A DNA stretch of 16,013 nt from JAVBSX01 sp051660685 (lineage in GTDB: Bacteria; Planctomycetota; Planctomycetia; Pirellulales; Thermoguttaceae). The stretch covers positions 1 through 16,013 of the forward strand of contig JBOFQB010000011.1 of NCBI GenBank assembly GCA_051660685.1. Reading direction: 5' to 3'. This document shows positions 7,949 through 14,346 of the stretch, piece by piece. The position numbers were made by a program, and so were the translations under genes. The notes under the pieces are model-generated. The model was not told the DNA's origin. It searched no databases and was given only the letters and a program-made list of their open reading frames with translations. The number at the start of each line of letters is the position of its first letter. Within the stretch, counting starts at the first letter, position 1.

Positions 7949-8007
7949 CGCCCCAACGGGGCGCAACAAAATAGCCCGGGGTAAGGCGTACTCGCCGCAA
8001 CCCCGGG
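7949..8007. terminator. Two GC-rich hairpins downstream of cas1
   Basis: The hairpin CGCCCC-AAC-GGGGCG (7949-7963) is followed by a nested hairpin with outer arms CCCGGGGT (7975-7982) and ACCCCGGG (8000-8007) and inner arms GGCG (7985-7988) and CGCC (7993-7996). They lie 46 bases beyond the cas1 stop. On the minus strand the outer hairpin 7949-7963 is followed by AAAATTAGATTTTT, so termination is possible but not textbook. The sequence has the look of a dispersed intergenic repeat. Confidence 0.5.
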
Positions 8008-8052
8008 TTGCAAGTGATTTGGCGTTGAAACCGTGCTCATACTGTTGGGGCA

Positions 8053-8955
8053 CTACTGGGACCCGATGCAATCAGGAAATGCCAACGATTGGGTTTCTCG
8101 TGCAAAAAAATGCACCAGTGAAATGGCAAGATGCCCCACAACATCAAAAAGCGTTCGTTGTTCTCCGTCCAGCAGAAACCGTCCCAACAAAGGGGCAATC
8201 AGTTCCTCCTTGACCGTTGGTGTCAGTTGATGGCATCCACCCTTTTCCAGTTGCTCCCGAACAACACGATCAACCAGTGGTCGAAAAGGCTCCATCAGAT
8301 CATCCGCCAAGCAATACGCATTGTACTGATTGTGATGATGTAATCCAATCGTCGGGTTAAATCCCGTTGCACAAACAGCTCGGGCAACGATGCCGCGAAG
8401 AACACCATAACCAAAGTTCAATCGCAAATTGATTGTATCGTCTCCGTCTGGATTCCGTAAAAAATCGTACCCTGCAAACAACTGTTTCCAGTACCGCCGG
8501 GCCGCCTGTGCTTCTAAATTTCCGGTGTCACCACTTTTAACTCGCCCCGCAATCCCAAGAAGCCCGACATCCGTTCCGAAGAGTTGTCGCAACAATGTTC
8601 CTTGTGCCGAAATTTTCGCCTGAATGATCTGCTGCCAAGCCCGTTTTAGCAAGGGTTGGGGAGCATTGATCTGCAATTGAATACGTCGTGATGGCTGATG
8701 ATGACCGGTCAGAGGGAGAAACATTCCGACGGGCAGACTTTTTCGGTTACAGGCAATGAGAACGCAACCTGATTCGGCGATATTTTCGAGTACCGACTGC
8801 GACAGGGTTACTTGGGGGTGGGAAATCAGTAGGACGGCGATGTCTTCAAAGGGGACGGTTTGGGGCGGGGCATCTTTCGGCTCAATGATAAGCTGTCTCA
8901 ACCGCATTCTCAATCGGGCCGGATTGCGGGAAAAATCTAAAATCTGGTGTGGCAT
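8053..8955 (-). CDS. cas1: CRISPR integrase Cas1, type II
   Basis: Cas1 is the integrase subunit that, with Cas2, inserts new spacers into the array. The 300-residue length is normal for type II. The N-terminal beta domain spans about 1-90. In the C-terminal helical domain the metal ligands are present: E148 in TGNLEAQAARRYW, H206/H207 in GLHHHNQYNAYC, and E222 in LADDLMEPFRP. The start has no Shine-Dalgarno site. A candidate promoter (TTGCGT, 18-bp gap, TAAGAT) ends only nine bases before the ATG, so the mRNA may be leaderless. Unusually, cas1 is separated from cas2 by the whole CRISPR array. If it were transcribed from the cas9 promoter, the transcript would have to cross the array in antisense. 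Confidence 0.96.
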   Translation of the reverse strand: MPHQILDFSRNPARLRMRLRQLIIEPKDAPPQTVPFEDIAVLLISHPQVTLSQSVLENIAESGCVLIACNRKSLPVGMFLPLTGHHQPSRRIQLQINAPQPLLKRAWQQIIQAKISAQGTLLRQLFGTDVGLLGIAGRVKSGDTGNLEAQAARRYWKQLFAGYDFLRNPDGDDTINLRLNFGYGVLRGIVARAVCATGFNPTIGLHHHNQYNAYCLADDLMEPFRPLVDRVVREQLEKGGCHQLTPTVKEELIAPLLGRFLLDGEQRTLFDVVGHLAISLVHFFARETQSLAFPDCIGSQ

Positions 8956-8964
8956 GTTTTACTT

Positions 8965-8994
8965 ATCTTAGCAAATTGGCCTAAATTCACGCAA
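8965..8994 (-). promoter_or_regulatory. Candidate cas1 promoter
   Basis: Minus strand: TTGCGT (8994-8989), 18 bases, TAAGAT (8970-8965), each four of six against consensus. The predicted start of transcription would be about two or three bases from the cas1 ATG at 8955. Just upstream on the minus strand is a run of ten C (plus-strand G run at 9002-9011). Confidence 0.4.
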
Positions 8995-9029
8995 TTTGAA
9001 CGGGGGGGGGGAATCTCTCTTTTTTGCCC

Positions 9030-10049
9030 ACTATGGTTTACGGGGAATTGCTGCTCGGATATACTTTTCCTGCGATGCATACAATTGATGACATCGCTAT
9101 GGTTTACGGGGAATTGCTGCTCGGATATACTGTAATGGCGGCGCACTGGCGAACAGTGCTAGCTATGGTTTACGGGGAATTGCTGCTCGGATATACTTCA
9201 AAGATTTCCCTTTGTTCGGAATCCATGCTATGGTTTACGGGGAATTGCTGCTCGGATATACTCAACGCCAATCGCAGCGTGAGGGTCGGGAAGCTATGGT
9301 TTACGGGGAATTGCTGCTCGGATATACTCAAGTTATCAACATGTCAGTTCTCATGTTCGCTATGGTTTACGGGGAATTGCTGCTCGGATATACTCGGCAT
9401 CGCAACATACCATGTCCATCTTGGGCTATGGTTTACGGGGAATTGCTGCTCGGATATACTACAGGATACCGGGCAGGGACGTTGTGGAAGCTATGGTTTA
9501 CGGGGAATTGCTGCTCGGATATACTTTACGGTTATTTATTCCCCTGCAACTTTTGCTATGGTTTACGGGGAATTGCTGCTCGGATATACTGTGGTGAAGG
9601 GTTATTGGTGTTATTGTTGGCTATGGTTTACGGGGAATTGCTGCTCGGATATACTAAATTCAAAGACAACAACGGCATAGGAGTGCTATGGTTTACGGGG
9701 AATTGCTGCTCGGATATACTAGTTTTCGTCGTATTCTCGGTCAAGCGTGGCTATGGTTTACGGGGAATTGCTGCTCGGATATACTGCCTCCGCTAAGCGA
9801 ATTATGGACGGATCCGCTATGGTTTACGGGGAATTGCTGCTCGGATATACTGTTGCCAAAAGGCGGATCGGGGGCAACCCGGCTATGGTTTACGGGGAAT
9901 TGCTGCTCGGATATACTCTAATCGTATCTTTGCTTACTCCCAACATCGCTATGGTTTACGGGGAATTGCTGCTCGGATATACTCACCTTCGAGGTTTGGA
10001 ACAGGAGGGGCTGGCTATGGTTTACGGGGAATTGCTGCTCGGATATACT
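9030..10049 (+). CRISPR. CRISPR array, 16 repeats of 36 bp and 15 spacers of 29-30 bp
   Basis: The repeat starts GCTATGGTTTACGGGG and ends GCTGCTCGGATATACT on the plus strand. Repeats start at 9030, 9096, 9162, 9227, 9293, 9359, 9425, 9490, 9555, 9620, 9685, 9750, 9816, 9882, 9948 and 10014. All copies are identical except the first, which has A for G at position 1. Spacers 3 and 7-11 are 29 bp; the others are 30 bp. All 15 spacers differ. The crRNA strand is set as plus because the tracrRNA anti-repeat (plus strand, with a directional terminator) is complementary to the plus-strand repeat. Spacer targets cannot be identified here. The array sits between cas2 and cas1, with 74 bp to the cas1 start and 48 bp to the cas2 stop, leaving little room for a classical leader on either side. 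Confidence 0.99.
9037..9065 (+). promoter_or_regulatory. Repeat-embedded promoter (example; present in every repeat)
   Basis: Positions 8-13 of the repeat read TTTACG and positions 31-36 read TATACT, separated by exactly 17 bp. TATACT matches the -10 consensus at five of six bases and TTTACG matches -35 at four of six. The same pair recurs in all 16 repeats. Transcription would start about seven bases into each spacer, giving guides of about 22-24 nt followed by the next repeat. Repeat-borne promoters are known for type II-C arrays of Neisseria meningitidis; activity here is inferred. Confidence 0.6.
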
Positions 10050-10097
10050 ACTAACTCGCCAAACCCCCAAATTTGAAGCGTCAAAGCCCCTTCCATG

Positions 10098-10442
10098 TCA
10101 AAAAAAAGTAAGCTGTCGAGGTGCATTTTCATTCGGTTTTAACACTTTTCCTACATAATTTTCCATTTTTTCAAACTGCCGGTCCGTCAATGTCAGGATT
10201 CGTACCTGCCCCTCCGCCGGTAACGCTCGGTGTATCGACTTGCGATGCGTTTTAGCAAGCTCCTCACTGCCGCAAAACCGGACGTAGACCGAGAACTGGA
10301 TCATTGAGAAACCAAGTTCGATGAGCGTTTTACGAAAACCTGCGTAGACTTTGCGCTCTTTTTTCGTTTTGACGGGAAGATCAAACATTGCAATGAGCCA
10401 CATAGCCTTGTAACCTGATAATACATGTTCCTGACGCGGCAT
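10098..10442 (-). CDS. cas2: CRISPR adaptation protein Cas2, type II
   Basis: Cas2 forms the central dimer of the Cas1-Cas2 spacer integration complex. The 114-residue product MPRQEHVLSGYKAMWLIAMF continues with the family signature FDLPV, where D21 is the conserved acidic residue. The segment KERKVYAGFRKTLIELGF and SVYVRFC follow the usual ferredoxin-like fold of Cas2. I chose the ATG at 10442 because GAGGAGG lies seven bases upstream; the longer frame to 10493 would add 17 residues encoded across that ribosome site. It lies 214 bp downstream of cas9 with a palindromic repeat in between. The last array repeat ends 48 bp beyond its stop. Confidence 0.95.
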   Translation of the reverse strand: MPRQEHVLSGYKAMWLIAMFDLPVKTKKERKVYAGFRKTLIELGFSMIQFSVYVRFCGSEELAKTHRKSIHRALPAEGQVRILTLTDRQFEKMENYVGKVLKPNENAPRQLTFF

Positions 10443-10583
10443 CGACCATCCTCCTCTCTCCCCTAATGTTATTCCGAAACATGGGAAAAGCAAAAAAATA
10501 ATCGGAGGTTTTGGGAAAAATAGCCGGTATTTTTTTTAGCCGTTACGCAATACCGTTATCTCCGTTACAAGTGGAACATGAAT

Positions 10584-10655
10584 GTTTAGACGCAGAACAT
10601 CATTCCGCGCGTTTGAGCAGATATAAACGCGCGATACGCTGTATCGCGGCTAAAC
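10584..10655 (-). repeat. Modular palindromic repeat, copy B, between cas9 and cas2
   Basis: Read on the minus strand it begins GTTTAGCCGCGATAC and ends TTCTGCGTCTAAAC, the same ends as copy A. It contains the hairpin CGCGATAC-GCT-GTATCGCG (10630-10648), a hairpin CGCGCGTTT...AAACGCGCG (10606-10614 with 10625-10633), and a decayed CGCAGAAC module at 10591-10598. It begins two bases before the cas9 stop codon and could affect the cas9-cas2 mRNA. Confidence 0.72.
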
Positions 10656-10656
10656 A

Positions 10657-13600
10657 TCAATCGTTTGCCGGGTGAATTTCGCCGAGCAAGTCAACGGAGA
10701 CCTTGCGGATTTTGCCTTGAAGCGTACTAACCGCAGGTCGTGTACCCGATTCTTTTTCTATATCGGCAATTTTTCGAGCATCCTTGTGACGAGATATTTT
10801 GATTCGATTGCCCGTCAAACCATGAACACGCCATAGTTCCCATTTGTTGTCTTCAGTCTGTTTCTCAATATATTCATCCTTTGCCAAAGAGAACTTGAAC
10901 CGTTTGTTGGCCCCGTGATCCCGCTTGATGATCGGTTCTTTACGTTGGCGACGCTGACGTGCTTCGAACATAGAAACCACCTCTCCCTCCCATTTGACTT
11001 CATTCCCCGCCGGATCGAGAACGGCAATGATTTCGATATGGTGATTATTGCCCGACGCAACATGCCGCTCACGATACCCCTGTCCAACCGTAACAATACT
11101 GAGTTTTTTGCGAATTCTGGCTTTACGAATCGGACGACCATGAAACATGGGAAGTTCGTTTTCGGTGAATTTCTTCGGGTCGCCGTCAAGTCGTGCGAGT
11201 TTGTCCAGCACAATCTCTCGGACTTTCGGGTCAACAATATCTTCAATTTCCCCCTTGGACATGTTGGCAAGCGGCTTGCGTATATGTCGGTATTCAATCT
11301 GTTTTACTTTTTTGCCCTCACCTTCCATGACGATCATCGGTCCGCTGTAATTGGACGCATCGTGTAATTGTCCGCTCGCCTTACGGTTGCAGCGGAATGA
11401 GATGTTGATTTCATCGACCGCATCTTTGGTCTGTTGCCAGAAATTTGGGATCGGCTCCTCAATCCCCCCTTTGAAAAAAAGGCGGCGTAAGCCGAGTTCA
11501 GATGCTCTTTCAGCTGCTCGGGAAAGAAGTTGGACAGTTCGTGGTTCACACATCGCAATAACGGCTGCGTCAACGGCATGGTGACGGTGATCGTCGCGGT
11601 TTTTGGCATCACCACCATCGTTCAAAATGGAATTCATATCCCATTCATTCCGTAAATATGCGGTCATTCCGCCGCTCGAAACCTGTATCCGCCGCTTCCC
11701 CGTTGCATCAATCTGTCCGCCAAACAACAGAGCGAGGTATTCACAAGCGACTTTCGAGATGTACCTCGTGTCGTTGAGCATCCGTGACGTAAAACCTTCA
11801 GGCATCTCCTGCATTTCAAACCGGCGTAACTTCGCAGCAGCCGCTTTTCCCCGGAATGTTTTGACCCGAGTCAAAATATCACGCCATTTTTGCAAGTCAC
11901 TGCTGTATAATTCAAAGGGCGTTTTATTGCCCTTGACATGCCGATTTTCATGGACATCACACAATGTCAGGTTGATAAAGGAATTGTCGAGCGAACGACT
12001 AAAAGGGATAATGTGTTCAATGTCGAATTGCGGAGAGTCACCAAAGAGATTTGTAGGTGATATAGCCTTTCCGGTGTACGGACATTCCCAATTACATTCC
12101 TCCGCAAGGAGCATTTTTTGAATGTCTCGCGGTTTGGGGTCTTTGATTCCACATTCCTCCAGAATTCTTTTCCTCGCAACATCCCGTTGCTTCTCCCGCT
12201 GTTTCATCTCTTTCGTAAGACTTTCACGCTCTTTTCTCCCTTTTTTCATGTCCCTTGCCAGCTCAACCCGAATCATTTCCGGTTTGCCATATTTTCGGAT
12301 AATCGCGTTCACAACTTTCCGCATTTCCGTCAAGGTGCGTGAAACAATCGGATTGCGCAATTCGGGTTTTGCTTTGAGAACCGGCGGTAAAAGGTCCAGA
12401 ACTTGTTCCCGTAAAGCATCCTTCTGTTCGCCGTAAATCTCTTTTTCCGCCGTTTTGAAGGAAATACGTTTTTCAATCATGATCGGCAGAATTTTGCGGA
12501 TCGCCTTTTTTGAGAGCTTCGCGTAATCCGGTTCCAAAGAGATTCCCGCCAGTTGACTTGCCGTGTTGGAGTCAAATCGGTACGCTTTCTGTAACCGCCG
12601 CGCAAGCGCATCTTCATTGTCGAACTGGAGCATTTCACCAACGAGTTGGGCTTGTTCTTCTTCGGACATGCAGTCCCACTTTTCACCGAGAACTTTTCTA
12701 ATCTTCGCCCCTATCGTGTTGCCGCGAATCCCACCTTTTGTCTCTTCATCTTCCAACTCGGTTTCGAGATTGAACGTAAAGACCTCTTTCGGCATTTCCT
12801 TCTTTTTTGAAAAGCCGAGGAGTTTTTTCATCACGGGAAACGTGAGTTTTTCGGTGATTTCCAAATTTTCGGCAAGAATATCCTGCTGTTCTCGTGTCAA
12901 CTCAGTGATTTCGCCGTTTGCATTGCGGTAATTCAAATCGAGAATTTTTTGCCAATACCGGAATCGTTGGGCTTCAAGGGAAGCACGCAGAGCGCGACGT
13001 TGAGTTTTTTCAAGCTGACACTTTCCGATTAAGTGGGATTGTGATTTGAGCGGACGTTGAAAAAAGAGTGCATGATGAATTTTTTTCCGCAATTCTTCCG
13101 TCAAATTTAAGGCTGGATTCAAACAAGTTTGTGCTTCCCAAATTTTATCAAACTCATCTTCAAACATTTTTCGCCCCGTCCAACGTGTCCGAATCCGCTT
13201 TTCTTCAGGGTCAAGCGACGCAAAGTATTCCCCAAGAGTCCGAACCCCCTTGGTTTCTATCTCCGTCTGTAACGCCGAAATATCCCCCTTGATTTTCCCC
13301 TGATCTTCGTCACTTTTCCCGCTTTTTCCTTGCGTTTTCTTGTTACTCAAAAAACCGCGACGCTGGGCAAGATGCAGCAAAACCCGACCAAATGCAAACG
13401 GTGGAAGCGGCTCATCCAGTGCAAGAGCACGCAATTTGTATGTCAACAGATGAGCAGCGATTCGGTCGTTTTTGGAAAGAAAATCGATGGACAACTGTTT
13501 GTCAAGCTCGTTGATCCGTTCTTGCCTTTGTTCTGGCGTATCACCGATTCCATGACCAAGAGGGAGCAGACCGTGATTCCGTAAAATGTTAAACGTCTTG

Positions 13601-13815
13601 AGGACCCGACGTTTACGCCGCCAAAGATTCCGTCGCACTAATCGTGCCGCTCTTCGTGCGAGGTTCCGTGATTCGTCTTTCCCCTGTTCAATTTCTGTTT
13701 CTGTTCCAGTACCGCTGTCAAAACAACGCACACCGAGTTTCACGCCGGAATCCTCTACGATAATAGCCCAACCAATGGATTGAACGCCGAGATCAAGACC
13801 GAGAATGTAGGACAT
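10657..13815 (-). CDS. cas9: CRISPR effector nuclease Cas9, type II-C size class
   Basis: A 1052-residue RNA-guided DNA endonuclease. RuvC-I is YILGLDLGVQSIGWAI with D8. The Arg-rich bridge helix spans about 50-75 (RNLARRAARLVRRNLWRRKR). A helical recognition lobe covers ~80-500. RuvC-II has E518 in IRVELARD. The HNH domain ~560-640 contains FDIEHIIPFSRSLDNSF with D598 and H601, and N624 in ENRHVKGNKTP. RuvC-III has H746 and D749 in HHAVDAAVIA. The C-terminal ~780-1052 is the wedge and PAM-interacting region. All catalytic residues are present, so the enzyme should be active. The compact length and the absence of csn2 and cas4 point to II-C. There is no Shine-Dalgarno site (AAAAAAAAAC before ATG). 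A good promoter lies about 50 bases upstream, back to back with that of the tracrRNA. Confidence 0.98.
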   Translation of the reverse strand: MSYILGLDLGVQSIGWAIIVEDSGVKLGVRCFDSGTGTETEIEQGKDESRNLARRAARLVRRNLWRRKRRVLKTFNILRNHGLLPLGHGIGDTPEQRQERINELDKQLSIDFLSKNDRIAAHLLTYKLRALALDEPLPPFAFGRVLLHLAQRRGFLSNKKTQGKSGKSDEDQGKIKGDISALQTEIETKGVRTLGEYFASLDPEEKRIRTRWTGRKMFEDEFDKIWEAQTCLNPALNLTEELRKKIHHALFFQRPLKSQSHLIGKCQLEKTQRRALRASLEAQRFRYWQKILDLNYRNANGEITELTREQQDILAENLEITEKLTFPVMKKLLGFSKKKEMPKEVFTFNLETELEDEETKGGIRGNTIGAKIRKVLGEKWDCMSEEEQAQLVGEMLQFDNEDALARRLQKAYRFDSNTASQLAGISLEPDYAKLSKKAIRKILPIMIEKRISFKTAEKEIYGEQKDALREQVLDLLPPVLKAKPELRNPIVSRTLTEMRKVVNAIIRKYGKPEMIRVELARDMKKGRKERESLTKEMKQREKQRDVARKRILEECGIKDPKPRDIQKMLLAEECNWECPYTGKAISPTNLFGDSPQFDIEHIIPFSRSLDNSFINLTLCDVHENRHVKGNKTPFELYSSDLQKWRDILTRVKTFRGKAAAAKLRRFEMQEMPEGFTSRMLNDTRYISKVACEYLALLFGGQIDATGKRRIQVSSGGMTAYLRNEWDMNSILNDGGDAKNRDDHRHHAVDAAVIAMCEPRTVQLLSRAAERASELGLRRLFFKGGIEEPIPNFWQQTKDAVDEINISFRCNRKASGQLHDASNYSGPMIVMEGEGKKVKQIEYRHIRKPLANMSKGEIEDIVDPKVREIVLDKLARLDGDPKKFTENELPMFHGRPIRKARIRKKLSIVTVGQGYRERHVASGNNHHIEIIAVLDPAGNEVKWEGEVVSMFEARQRRQRKEPIIKRDHGANKRFKFSLAKDEYIEKQTEDNKWELWRVHGLTGNRIKISRHKDARKIADIEKESGTRPAVSTLQGKIRKVSVDLLGEIHPAND

Positions 13816-13867
13816 GTTTTTTTTTGATAAAAAACCAAGTTGGCAAAAAGGTCAACCACAGTTTACC

Positions 13868-13895
13868 ATTATATTTTTTTGTGGAGACCGCACAA
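13868..13895 (-). promoter_or_regulatory. cas9 promoter
   Basis: Minus strand: TTGTGC (13895-13890), 16 bases, perfect TATAAT (13873-13868). The predicted start near 13861 gives a 5' leader of about 46 bases, rich in A and T before the ATG at 13815. Confidence 0.6.
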
Positions 13896-13900
13896 CCCTA

Positions 13901-13929
13901 TTGACGTGTGAGAAATTTTCGATTAGGTT
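13901..13929 (+). promoter_or_regulatory. tracrRNA promoter
   Basis: Plus strand: TTGACG (13901-13906), 17 bases, TAGGTT (13924-13929). The predicted start at about 13936-13937 coincides with the first base of the anti-repeat. The -35 box lies 5 bp from that of the divergent cas9 promoter. Confidence 0.6.
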
Positions 13930-13936
13930 TTATGTC

Positions 13937-14042
13937 AGTATATCCGAGCAGCGATTCGTCCGTTTATCTTAGTAAATGACATTCGTTGTGAAAGACACTG
14001 CATTGATGCAGCACTTGCACACCCCTAGGGGTGTGTTTTTTT
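13937..14042 (+). ncRNA. tracrRNA for the Cas9 system
   Basis: The anti-repeat spans 13937-13973. Its first 16 bases, AGTATATCCGAGCAGC, are the exact complement of the repeat's 3' end. The next ~20 bases pair with the rest of the repeat through G-U pairs, one bulged base and about three mismatches. After the anti-repeat come a possible short nexus (ACA-TTCGT-TGT, near 13979-13989), the hairpin CTGCA-TTGA-TGCAG (13998-14011), and the terminator hairpin CACACCCCTAGGGGTGTG (14018-14035) with seven T. The length is about 106 nt. The promoter fits the start. The strand is fixed by the T tract, which occurs only on the plus side. It would pair with pre-crRNA, recruit RNase III and load Cas9. Confidence 0.9.
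14018..14042 (+). terminator. Intrinsic terminator of tracrRNA
   Basis: The perfect 18-base palindrome CACACCCCTAGGGGTGTG is followed directly by TTTTTTT, a textbook Rho-independent terminator on the plus strand. Confidence 0.9.
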
Positions 14043-14346
14043 ATGCGCTCGGCATGTCCGTATCCGTTCCACGAAGTGCATATTCAATGTTGAACGCAAT
14101 TGGTCGATAACGTGATAGAAGGCCAGAACACCGTAAAAGAAAGAGCGAAACGGTATCGAGTAAGAAGAGCCGCTATTTCGGACGTCAAAGACTTCGCCCA
14201 ACGGTCCGGCAAAAGAATTTCCGGCGAATCCCCGTTCGGTTCCCTCAGCCAAAAACCCGCGCGAAAACTGTCTTGCCAAACTTGTTTTGGCAAGGTAAAA
14301 TACTGACGCGGAGTTTGGCAATGATTGACCCTTTTTGGCAATTGCA
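14043..14346. other. Intergenic stretch after tracrRNA with one strong hairpin
   Basis: No supported gene. Open frames here lack recognisable motifs, ribosome sites and family similarity. The only clear element is the hairpin CTTGCCAAA-CTTGT-TTTGGCAAG (14272-14294, nine perfect base pairs). It is not followed by a T tract on the plus strand. Confidence 0.55.

Noticed and set aside
9024..10076. Several plus-strand open frames with repeated MVYGELLLGYT or LWFTGNCCSDIL
   Set aside because: They are translations of the CRISPR repeat in its three frames; spacer lengths of 29-30 shift frames at random.
10443..10493. N-terminal extension of Cas2 by 17 residues
   Set aside because: The extension is encoded across the GAGGAGG ribosome site that serves the ATG at 10442.
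11603..12121. Plus-strand frame of 172 codons, one of several within cas9
   Set aside because: Antisense shadow of the conserved HNH and RuvC region of cas9.
10657..13815. Possibility that Cas9 is catalytically dead or a nickase
   Set aside because: D8, E518, H601, N624, H746 and D749 are all present in their expected motifs.
8053..13815. Search for csn2 or cas4 to place the system in II-A or II-B
   Set aside because: No frame near the locus resembles either; the 1052-residue Cas9 fits II-C.
13816..14042. tracrRNA on the minus strand
   Set aside because: The terminator T tract and the promoter are on the plus strand only, and the plus-strand anti-repeat pairs with the plus-strand repeat.
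14272..14294. Nine-bp hairpin as an intrinsic terminator
   Set aside because: It is not followed by a T tract on the plus strand, nor by a convincing one on the minus strand.
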